A stretch of 13,514 nt of DNA from Planctomycetota bacterium (GTDB lineage Bacteria; Planctomycetota; Phycisphaerae; UBA1845), in assembly GCA_022563615.1 (NCBI GenBank), contig JADFMZ010000041.1:1-13514 (forward strand), in the 5' to 3' direction. The notes below the pieces were generated by a model. It did not search any database and had not been told where the DNA came from. It saw only the letters and a list, made by a program, of their open reading frames with translations. Position 1 is the stretch's first letter. Every line of letters begins with the position of its first letter. Positions 1-5,901 of this stretch are shown piece by piece. A program made the translations under genes and the position numbers.

Positions 1-134
1 TGCGCCTGAGATAACGGTGCAAAGAAACAGATCGCGCCAAACGCCACAAACGCGAGAAAAGCAGAATGCGCTCGGACAGGTTGTCGTCTTGAAAACCAAT
101 CTCGACACAGAGGCGTGACATCAATGGAAGGCAT
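1..134 (-). CDS. Partial gene, N-terminus of an exported or membrane protein
   Basis: This is the 5' end of a minus-strand gene that leaves the window at base 1; 44 codons are visible. The ATG at 134-132 is preceded by an AAAGGAA ribosome-binding sequence about 5 bases upstream, and a near-consensus promoter lies at 219-248. The peptide has a polar start containing RR at residues 16-17, then a hydrophobic run from about A25 to F37 and the segment APLSQA at 39-44. This looks like a secretion signal with a possible cleavage site after A44, or a first membrane helix. The paired arginines do not make a clear Tat motif. Nothing of the mature domain is visible, so function cannot be assigned. The frame is open to the edge, and start, RBS, promoter and signal peptide agree with each other, which makes a real gene likely. 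Confidence 0.68.
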   Translation of the reverse strand, partial: MPSIDVTPLCRDWFSRRQPVRAHSAFLAFVAFGAICFFAPLSQA

Positions 135-218
135 GTGCTTTCCTTTCACACTTGCATACGTGACTACCAATGCTCCGATCCGCGACGTGTTCGCCTACAA
201 ACCGCAAAGCATCACGGT

Positions 219-248
219 ATCATAGGCCATCTCCACCCAAGATGTCAA
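219..248 (-). promoter_or_regulatory. Sigma-70-type promoter for the left-edge gene
   Basis: On the minus strand there is a perfect -35 TTGACA (complement of 243-248), an 18-base spacer and a -10 TATGAT (complement of 219-224, 5 of 6 matches to TATAAT). Transcription would start near 212, giving a leader of about 78 bases before the ATG at 134. This is the best promoter match in the window, and it points at a gene start with a ribosome-binding site and signal peptide. Confidence 0.65.
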
Positions 249-317
249 ACGTTGGGTGGTACGGGTGGCCCGCCTTCTTGGGCATCTGGGGGAGACGATG
301 CGTTTAGGGCCAACATC

Positions 318-329
318 CATGCGTCGGGC
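318..329 (+). repeat. 12-bp dispersed word, copy 1
   Basis: CATGCGTCGGGC occurs exactly here, at 5780-5791 and at 12752-12763, always on the plus strand and always outside coding sequence or just before a start codon. It may be the core of a dispersed intergenic repeat or a binding site. Confidence 0.4.
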
Positions 330-516
330 AGCCAGGTTGGGCAATGGCGCAACGCAATCCACCGAAGGACGCTTTGGCGTACGGAGTAAGCCCTACGCCT
401 GAGAATCCTACCGCGCGACCGGATCGCTCCGCAAGGCGAAGAGGTCCTTCAGCTCGGCCGTTGAAATCTCGGTTAGCCAGGCCTCGCTGGCGCCGACGTC
501 GCCCTGTGACGCACAC

Positions 517-547
517 GCCCGCCGCGACGAACGGCGCGGGCTCTTTT
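517..547 (+). terminator. Terminator-like hairpin in the phosphatase leader region
   Basis: GCCCGCCG (517-524) pairs with 532-541 leaving a 2-base bulge (535-536) and a 7-base loop, and is followed directly by TCTTTT (542-547). This fits a Rho-independent terminator for a plus-strand transcript. No gene ends upstream of it on this strand, so it would end a small RNA or attenuate the leader of the phosphatase gene. Bases 523-530 can instead pair perfectly with 559-566, which would break the hairpin. Confidence 0.35.
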
Positions 548-642
548 GGCTCTGAACCTCGTCGCGATTTCCGCCAAACTGCGTAACGGAAGTTAAGACG
601 CCCGGCTGGTCTTCCGAAACACAAGAGGCTCACGGATTTGCT

Positions 643-678
643 CGCCGGCGAATCACGGACCGACCCCCAACGCCGGCG
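643..678 (+). other. 8-bp hairpin just upstream of the phosphatase gene
   Basis: The self-complementary octamer CGCCGGCG occurs at 643-650 and again at 671-678, so the two copies form an 8-bp stem with a 20-base loop, ending 31 bases before the ATG at 710. It could affect initiation, or be a chance structure in GC-rich DNA. Confidence 0.3.
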
Positions 679-709
679 CAGCAGGGTGGCCCGCGTCGGG
701 TTTGTAAAC

Positions 710-1957
710 ATGAGGCAACGCCTCCTGGAATCTTCATGCGAAACCGTTGACTCCCGTAGAACACGGGGGCCGGCGCCCGACCTTGATGCCTCTTTCCGCA
801 GGGAACGCAAAGATCTTCTTTGCGCTACTCCCCCGTCCGCCATCGAGACCCTACCGCTCATCGAAGAAATCCCGACCGATGGGAGCAAAGATAATCTTTG
901 CCCTACCGGAGAAGGGCTTTGCACTACTGGCAGCGGCGTTTCGTTCCACCTGCCCACGGTCCGGCGGGCTTTGGAGGCGATGTCGCGGAGCGTTCGGACC
1001 TTCAGGACCGAGTTGAGGCGCTTGAAGGAACGGGATCGCACTCAGACGGAAACAATCCGAGAGATGCGCCGGCAGCTTCAACTGGCTGGGGCGGTTCAGC
1101 GAAACTTTTTACCCGCCCGTTTGCCGGAACCGCACGGCGCGGACGTCCAGTTGCTCTATCACCCAGCCGGCTCGCTCAGTGGTGACAGCTACGACGCCTA
1201 TCGGATGGACGATTCTCGCGTGGCGTTCGTGCTCGCGGACGCAACGGGTCACGGCCTGCCCTCGGCGATGCTGTCCGCCTATGTGCAGCGGTCATTCCGG
1301 GGCATGGGGAAATCGGGTCCAAACAAGCGTCAGCTCGAACCGAATGACGTGCTTGCGGCCGCTAATCGTCATCTGCTGGACACCGAGCTTGTGGATTGTC
1401 AATTCGTTGCGGCGGTGTGCATCGTTTACGACGAAGAGCGACAGACGATCCGATGGGCGCGAGCGGGTACACCCTATCCCATCCTCATCCGCAAAGGGCA
1501 ACCGCCCCGACAGGTTGAAAGCGAGGGGCCGATCGTCGGTCTGTGCGAGGACGCTCGATTCGAAACTGTCGAACTGTCCTTGGAGCCCGGCGATGTTCTC
1601 TTGTTTCACACCGACGGCCTGGACGAGTTGCTCATGCGTCACGAAGACAGCACCGATTCTAGCCCATCAGGACACCAACCACTCAGCCACACCCATTGGT
1701 TCCGAACGCTCAGCCACGAGACCGTAACGGACCACCTCCGAGAGATTGAACGCCGCGTGGTTGCTGCCAAACAGGCCGGACTGGACGTCGATGACGTGAC
1801 GATGCTGACGTTAAGGGTTCGTGACCGCAAAACCGGGCACGTGAAGAGGCAACGTCGCACCGATCCCTCGGGGCTGGCGGCCCGTGGCGGGTTTTCACCC
1901 AACAATCTCGACTCCCTTCTTGAGGTTCCCGCGTTTTCCGGTAGCGTTTCCCCATAG
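710..1957 (+). CDS. PP2C-type (SpoIIE/RsbU family) serine/threonine phosphatase
   Basis: This is a metal-dependent phosphatase of the SpoIIE/RsbU type; family members usually dephosphorylate anti-anti-sigma (STAS) proteins in partner-switching control of sigma factors. From the ATG at 710 it has 415 residues. Residues 1-75 are of no known domain, 84-135 form a charged helix ending in AVQRNFLP (the usual linker), and the catalytic domain spans about 140-370. Motifs seen are SGDSYD (157-162), ADATGHG (176-182), AGTPYP (252-257, where AGH is common), HTDGLDE (300-306) and DDVTMLTLRV (361-370), so the metal-binding acidic residues are present. A basic 45-residue tail follows the normal domain end. 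There is no sensor domain or membrane segment, so it is probably cytoplasmic. A TTG at 638 and an ATG at 980 (GGAGG only 2 bases upstream) are alternative starts; the start is uncertain. Confidence 0.85.
   Translation: MRQRLLESSCETVDSRRTRGPAPDLDASFRRERKDLLCATPPSAIETLPLIEEIPTDGSKDNLCPTGEGLCTTGSGVSFHLPTVRRALEAMSRSVRTFRTELRRLKERDRTQTETIREMRRQLQLAGAVQRNFLPARLPEPHGADVQLLYHPAGSLSGDSYDAYRMDDSRVAFVLADATGHGLPSAMLSAYVQRSFRGMGKSGPNKRQLEPNDVLAAANRHLLDTELVDCQFVAAVCIVYDEERQTIRWARAGTPYPILIRKGQPPRQVESEGPIVGLCEDARFETVELSLEPGDVLLFHTDGLDELLMRHEDSTDSSPSGHQPLSHTHWFRTLSHETVTDHLREIERRVVAAKQAGLDVDDVTMLTLRVRDRKTGHVKRQRRTDPSGLAARGGFSPNNLDSLLEVPAFSGSVSP
806..824. repeat. Palindrome copy 1 in phosphatase N-terminal region
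   Basis: An 8-bp inverted repeat, CGCAAAGA (806-813) and TCTTTGCG (817-824), is separated by 3 bases. A near-identical palindrome lies 78 bp downstream at 885-901; the shared 17-bp cores match at 15 of 17 bases. Both lie in the variable, poorly conserved part of the phosphatase gene. Confidence 0.45.
885..901. repeat. Palindrome copy 2 in phosphatase N-terminal region
   Basis: GCAAAGAT (885-892) and ATCTTTGC (894-901) form an 8-bp inverted repeat around one base. It is the second copy of the element at 806-824. A related half-site, CTTTGC followed by ACTAC, occurs at 917-927. Confidence 0.45.
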
Positions 1958-2095
1958 TGGATAATGGCTCTCTTCCACGATGAAGTGATCTCGGGCCGTA
2001 GGGTCACCGTTGGGCCATCTGCGCACCATTACAGGAGCCGGCACGAATGCCGCCTCAATGCCTTGATCCGATAAGGCCGTTGTGTTAAGCTGATA

Positions 2096-2110
2096 CTGCC
2101 TAAGGGGCAG
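2096..2110 (+). promoter_or_regulatory. Small hairpin over the lipoprotein ribosome-binding site
   Basis: CTGCC (2096-2100) can pair with GGCAG (2106-2110) around TAAGG. The Shine-Dalgarno AAGGGG (2102-2107) lies in the loop and 3' arm, 8 bases before the ATG at 2116. The stem is only 5 bp, so an effect on translation is possible but weakly supported. Confidence 0.25.
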
Positions 2111-2115
2111 CCGTG

Positions 2116-3012
2116 ATGAAACGCGCTTTTCACCGCCTAACGCCGAACATTCTAATATTGGTTGGCTGTCTGATCGGAACCGGATGCCGTTCAGGAACGG
2201 CGTGGTCCGGTCTCTGGCCTTGGGGCTCATCGCCTCAAACATCCGAGACAAACTCCCCTTCCGCTTGGCCTTTGGCTTCCGTCGCGTTGAATGCGCCTGC
2301 GGGCGCCAGCGCGATGCGGGTGGTCGATCTCTCGTTCGATGTCATCCGTGCGGAACTCCCCCTCACCGAACATCGCGATTCGCTTAAGATCTGGAACCAC
2401 GTGGACGAGCTGCGCGTCGAGGCAGGGCGGGGCGAGCGATTGGTTAGAAACGGTCTGCGCGTTGGCGCGGCTTCCTCGGACACCTGGCCCGCGATCCTGA
2501 CCGTGTTGGAAGCCGCAGGCGCCCGGTTCCGCAGAGAAGAGCTTTTCCCGCAGCGCGGTCTGGCGCTGGTGATCGCGCTGGAGACGATCACGTCACCGGA
2601 GCCGATCTTCAGCTACACACGCCAGGGCGTCCTGGCGGGCAAGACCTTTTCAGCCGGAGAAAAGGTTCTTAACGTGGACTACGCTTACCACCCCAGGCTC
2701 GGGGGCGTCACCGAAACACAACTTAGCTTTGAGATCCGACTGGACCATGGCGCGATGACCTGGGAGCGGCAAGAGGGCATCCTGCGACAAGTGCCGGACC
2801 ACGATCGCCATCTGTTCGATGATCTAACGGTGACGGTCACGCTGAGTCCCGGGGAATACCTGGTCATCGGAGCCCATGCAGACCCGGGCAATGCGGTGCT
2901 GGTCGGCCCTCGGTTCCTGACCGGTCAGCGCGCTGGAGAACGTTACGAGACCCTTCTGTTTATCACGCCGCACGTCTATCAAACCCGACGCACGGAGCGA
3001 GAGCCGTTGTGA
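2116..3012 (+). CDS. Probable lipoprotein of unknown function
   Basis: The product (298 residues) starts with basic residues, a hydrophobic run ILILVGCLIGTGC and then polar sequence. It is a lipoprotein-type signal, with the lipid-bearing cysteine at C18 (LVGC) or C24 (GTGC), so the mature protein should sit in the cell envelope. A serine/proline-rich linker (about 25-60) leads to a domain of mixed helix and strand. Its C-terminal part contains GEYLVIGA and YETLLFITPHV, the latter loosely like secretin C-terminal sequences, but no family can be named with confidence. ATG at 2116 is chosen for its 8-base spacing from AAGGGG; GTG at 2113 directly precedes it. The stop codon overlaps the start of the histidine kinase gene by 4 bases, so the two are probably translationally coupled and may act together, for example as envelope sensor and cytoplasmic kinase (inference). 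Confidence 0.75.
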   Translation: MKRAFHRLTPNILILVGCLIGTGCRSGTAWSGLWPWGSSPQTSETNSPSAWPLASVALNAPAGASAMRVVDLSFDVIRAELPLTEHRDSLKIWNHVDELRVEAGRGERLVRNGLRVGAASSDTWPAILTVLEAAGARFRREELFPQRGLALVIALETITSPEPIFSYTRQGVLAGKTFSAGEKVLNVDYAYHPRLGGVTETQLSFEIRLDHGAMTWERQEGILRQVPDHDRHLFDDLTVTVTLSPGEYLVIGAHADPGNAVLVGPRFLTGQRAGERYETLLFITPHVYQTRRTEREPL

Positions 3013-4112
3013 GTCAGCCTCAGCCAACTCCCTCCGCCACGGCGGCGGATCAGGAGCTCTGCTATCGACAACTGTGCGAGACGCTCGGCGTGGCGCTAAT
3101 CGCAACCGACACCGACTTGCGCATTCGCGTGTGGAACGCGGCAGCCACGCGCATGTTCGGGGCAGCCGCCGATCGAATGATCGGAACACAACTGGCGTCG
3201 ATAATCCCGCAAGACAACCGGCGCGTTGCATCGCGGATGCTGCGCCGGGCGATCCGCACGGGACAAGTCAGCCAGTTGGAGTTTCAACATCGGGACACGC
3301 AAGGTCGTCACCGCGAACTGGCCGCCACCATCGCCGCCGTCGTCGCCGAATCAGGCGAGCGGATCGGCGCGTCGGTTTGCTTTCGGGACATCACCAGCCG
3401 CATCGACCTGCACGACAAGCTGGAGCAGTCCCGCAAGATGGCGGCGTTGGGAGAGATGGCGGGCGCATTGGCCCATCACTTCAACAATATCCTCGGAGGG
3501 GCCCTTACCCGAATCGACTACGCCAAGACGCTGGACGACCCCGGCGAGTACGAGCGGACGCTGGATCCGGTCGGCCGGGCGCTGACCCGCGCGATCGCGC
3601 TGGTCAACGGGCTGCTCGCTTTTTCCGAAGGTGATCGGCGAGAGAACGACCTTGCCGATATGACCGAGATCGTGACCCAGGTCGCCCAAGAAATCGAACG
3701 GAACATCCAGGATCGCGGCATCGAGTTTACATTGAAACTGCCACCGTTGCGGGTCGTTCCGCTGACGCGTGTGCCGGTGGCGACCATCCTCCGCAATATC
3801 GCCCATAACGCCATCGACGCCATGCCCGACGGCGGCGCGCTCACACTTGAGGTCATACTCAAGAATCAAACTGCCTTGTTCCGAATGACCGATACCGGAG
3901 TCGGCCTGCGCTCGGAGGATCTGTCGCGCATATTCGAACCCTTCTGGAGCACGAAGAGTGCGGGTTCGGGAGGCGCGGGCCACGTGACGGGTATGGGTCT
4001 GGCGATCGCGCATGGCCTAGCCCACATGATCGGAGGGTCGATCCTGGTCGAGTCTGAACCGAGCAAGGGTTCATGCTTTACCGTGATCCTTCCGATCGAG
4101 GACGCGACGTAA
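3009..4112 (+). CDS. Soluble PAS-domain sensor histidine kinase
   Basis: This is a cytoplasmic two-component histidine kinase of the NtrB/PAS type, 367 residues, without transmembrane segments. A PAS domain (about 22-130) starts at ETLGVALIATDTDLRI and ends in CFRDITSR. The dimerisation domain follows with the H box GALAHHFNNIL: the phosphorylated residue should be H156, and the usual AHDFNN reads AHHFNN. The ATPase domain has the N box around N267 (HNAIDAMPDGG), DTGVGL (295-300), the F box FEPFWSTK (309-316) and GMGLAIAHG (328-336), so all catalytic boxes are present. Start is GTG at 3009, overlapping the lipoprotein stop (GTGA). No response regulator is encoded in the window, so the phosphate acceptor must lie elsewhere. 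The transglutaminase gene begins 27 bases after the stop, which suggests one operon. Confidence 0.93.
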   Translation: MSQPQPTPSATAADQELCYRQLCETLGVALIATDTDLRIRVWNAAATRMFGAAADRMIGTQLASIIPQDNRRVASRMLRRAIRTGQVSQLEFQHRDTQGRHRELAATIAAVVAESGERIGASVCFRDITSRIDLHDKLEQSRKMAALGEMAGALAHHFNNILGGALTRIDYAKTLDDPGEYERTLDPVGRALTRAIALVNGLLAFSEGDRRENDLADMTEIVTQVAQEIERNIQDRGIEFTLKLPPLRVVPLTRVPVATILRNIAHNAIDAMPDGGALTLEVILKNQTALFRMTDTGVGLRSEDLSRIFEPFWSTKSAGSGGAGHVTGMGLAIAHGLAHMIGGSILVESEPSKGSCFTVILPIEDAT

Positions 4113-4139
4113 CCCCTCGACCCGGGAAAATCTGAACTC

Positions 4140-5726
4140 ATGCCATTCTACCTGAAGATACGCCCCATGAACCGACATCCTGCCTGTCAGATCGCCGTTG
4201 TCTGTTTGCTGTGCGCGGTGAGCCTTGTCCGAGCGGCACCCATTGATCCGAAGAATCCGCCGCAAGGGTTATTCAGCGATCAATGGCTTGAGGTCTCGAT
4301 GGGCGGCCACAAAGCCGGCTATGGGCACACGACGATGACCCGAACCGGCGACCGAATCCGCACGGCGGTGAGTTTCATGCTTCGCATTGGCCGCGTGGAC
4401 CAAGCCATCAAGGTGGAAATGAAACAGTGGACCGAGGAAACGCTCGACGGCGCACCCATCAGCTTCGGCACGGACACGCATGCGTCGATCATGAAGACCG
4501 GGATGCAAGGAAGCGTGAACGGCGGACGGGTGACGATCGTCACCTCTCAATACGGAATGGAACAAAAGCAAACCTTCGATTATCCAACCGGCGCGTTGAT
4601 GGCGTGGGGCCTGTTTCGGGAAAGCCTGTTGCGCGGGTTTACCCCCGGCACCCGGTATACGACGAAAACCTATGCACCGGAATTGCGCCTCGACGGTGCG
4701 GTCCAAGCCACTACGGTCGTCGGCGAATGGGAGACCTTCGCATATCGAGGGCAAACGACTCGGGGACAAAGGGTAACCGTAACGCTCGTTTCGCCGATCG
4801 GCACGATGGAGGTCGTGTCCTGGGTGGATCGCGATGGCTTGCCGCTCAAGGCGCTGCTCCCCATGCCCGGTCTGGGAAATATGGAAATGATCGTCGTGGA
4901 CGAAGCGACCGCGTTGGAGGGTTTTGTCCCTCCTGAGATTTTCCTGACCAGCGTGATCCAAGCCAACCGAAAGATTCATCCGAAGGAGGCGCAACGGATT
5001 CGGTACCGTGTTCGAGCAAAGATCCCGGCGCAAGGGGATCAAATCGATCTGACCCAACTTCCCCAGACCGACATGCAGACCGTCATCCAGCGACCGGACG
5101 GATCGATCGACGTGGTGGTCTCGCGGCAGTCGCACCGTCCCCGAAAGACCGGCACGCGCAAGTCAGCATCGGATCAACAGAGCGAGTATCTGGCATCCAA
5201 CCTCATGATCAACTTGGACGATCCGAAACTCGTGGAGTTGGCCCGGCGCGCCGGCGGCGGCGCCGCCGTTGAAAAAGACCCGTACCGGCTGGCTGACCGT
5301 CTACGCCGTTTTGTTTCCGAATATATCACAACCAAGAACCTAAACATTGGATTCGCGACCGCCAGCGAAGTCAGCCGTACGCGCGAGGGGGATTGCAGCG
5401 AACACGGCGTGCTTCTGGCGGCGCTGGGTCGCTTGAATGGACTACCGTCGCGCGTGGTGGTCGGGCTGGCCTATGTGCCGGTCTTCGGAAAGCACGAGGA
5501 CATCTTCGGGTATCACCTGTGGACGCAGTTTTTCATCGACGGGCAATGGATCGATGTCGACGCCGCTCTGGGCGAGACCCAATGCAGCCCGACGCGCATC
5601 GCCTTCGCCACCTCCTCGTTGAAGAACTCGGGCCTGGCTGACCTCAGCCTGCCGCTCCTGACCAAGATCGGCGCGATCGACGTGGAGATCCTCCAGATCG
5701 ATCCGATCCAACCCACCGGGCCTTAG
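4140..5726 (+). CDS. Exported transglutaminase-like domain protein
   Basis: The product (528 residues) has an N-terminal signal peptide: hydrophobic IAVVCLLCAVSLV, probable cut VRA-AP near residue 32. It should therefore act outside the cytoplasm. The first 340 residues are mostly beta-rich with no named domain. The transglutaminase-like core lies at about 385-480 with a complete Cys-His-Asp triad: C419 in GDCSEH, H459 in YHLWTQ and D474 in WIDVDAAL. Family members include peptide-cleaving and cross-linking enzymes; bacterial ones are often proteases or amidases, and the substrate here is unknown. ATG at 4140 follows GGGAAAA; an in-frame ATG at 4167 would give a shorter, more standard signal peptide and is an equally good start. 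It lies 27 bases after the histidine kinase gene, probably in the same transcript. Confidence 0.88.
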   Translation: MPFYLKIRPMNRHPACQIAVVCLLCAVSLVRAAPIDPKNPPQGLFSDQWLEVSMGGHKAGYGHTTMTRTGDRIRTAVSFMLRIGRVDQAIKVEMKQWTEETLDGAPISFGTDTHASIMKTGMQGSVNGGRVTIVTSQYGMEQKQTFDYPTGALMAWGLFRESLLRGFTPGTRYTTKTYAPELRLDGAVQATTVVGEWETFAYRGQTTRGQRVTVTLVSPIGTMEVVSWVDRDGLPLKALLPMPGLGNMEMIVVDEATALEGFVPPEIFLTSVIQANRKIHPKEAQRIRYRVRAKIPAQGDQIDLTQLPQTDMQTVIQRPDGSIDVVVSRQSHRPRKTGTRKSASDQQSEYLASNLMINLDDPKLVELARRAGGGAAVEKDPYRLADRLRRFVSEYITTKNLNIGFATASEVSRTREGDCSEHGVLLAALGRLNGLPSRVVVGLAYVPVFGKHEDIFGYHLWTQFFIDGQWIDVDAALGETQCSPTRIAFATSSLKNSGLADLSLPLLTKIGAIDVEILQIDPIQPTGP

Positions 5727-5762
5727 CGCGCCTGAGGGACGAGGTCGCTCCCAATCCTGACG

Positions 5763-5794
5763 CCGACGCCTCCGGCGGTCATGCGTCGGGCTTT
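5763..5794 (+). terminator. Hairpin closing the transglutaminase operon
   Basis: CCGACGC (5763-5769) pairs perfectly with GCGTCGG (5783-5789), loop 13 bases, followed by GCTTT. The T tract is short, so terminator strength is doubtful. A second, overlapping pairing is possible: TGACGCCG (5758-5765) with CGGC/GTCA (5773-5781) leaving one bulged base. It sits between the transglutaminase stop and the promoter of the next gene. Confidence 0.42.
5780..5791 (+). repeat. 12-bp dispersed word, copy 2
   Basis: This is the second exact copy of CATGCGTCGGGC. It overlaps the 3' arm of the hairpin at 5763-5789 and abuts the -35 element at 5792. Confidence 0.4.
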
Positions 5795-5820
5795 CCACAA
5801 CCGTTTTGATGCCCTAGAAT
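5792..5820 (+). promoter_or_regulatory. Promoter for the coiled-coil membrane protein gene
   Basis: The -35 candidate is TTTCCA (5792-5797, 4 of 6), with a 17-base spacer and -10 TAGAAT (5815-5820, 5 of 6). The start site would be near 5827, giving a leader of about 75 bases to the GTG at 5902. Confidence 0.5.
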
Positions 5821-5901
5821 GCTCGATGCGTGGGGTAGGCTTTGTCGCTGCCCGGCACTTGGAAACGGATCCTGTTTGGACAACGCCATGAGGACACAAG
5901 C

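Larger units (their letters stand above)
135..709. other. Long intergenic region with hairpins, no convincing gene
   Basis: No reading frame here looks coding. Open frames on both strands (for example 344-586 plus and the left part of 304-1041 minus) are arginine- and proline-rich, typical of GC-rich non-coding DNA. The stretch holds the divergent promoter at 219-248, a 6-bp hairpin GGCGTA/TACGCC at 376-399, a terminator-like hairpin at 517-547, an 8-bp pairing of 523-530 with 559-566 that excludes that hairpin, and an 8-bp hairpin at 643-678. It also carries the first copy of a 12-bp repeated word (318-329). It may contain a structured leader of the phosphatase gene or a small RNA. No promoter for the phosphatase gene could be picked with confidence. 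Confidence 0.6.

Noticed and set aside
344..586. Plus-strand open frame of 80 codons in the intergenic region
   Set aside because: Extremely rich in Arg and Pro, no RBS, spans the terminator-like hairpin; typical of non-coding GC-rich DNA.
588..597. GGAAGTTAAG, a string also found in many 5S rRNAs
   Set aside because: The flanking sequence does not fit the rest of 5S rRNA on either side; a chance match.
304..1041. Minus-strand open frame of 245 codons opposite the phosphatase start and leader
   Set aside because: Arginine- and serine-rich throughout, no RBS, no recognisable motif, and it overlaps the better-supported phosphatase frame antisense.
3351..4013. Minus-strand open frame of 220 codons opposite the histidine kinase
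   Set aside because: Fully inside a clearly identified kinase gene; no motifs of its own.
4269..5135. Minus-strand open frame of 288 codons opposite the transglutaminase gene
   Set aside because: His/Arg/Asp-rich shadow; the sense frame has a signal peptide and a complete catalytic triad.
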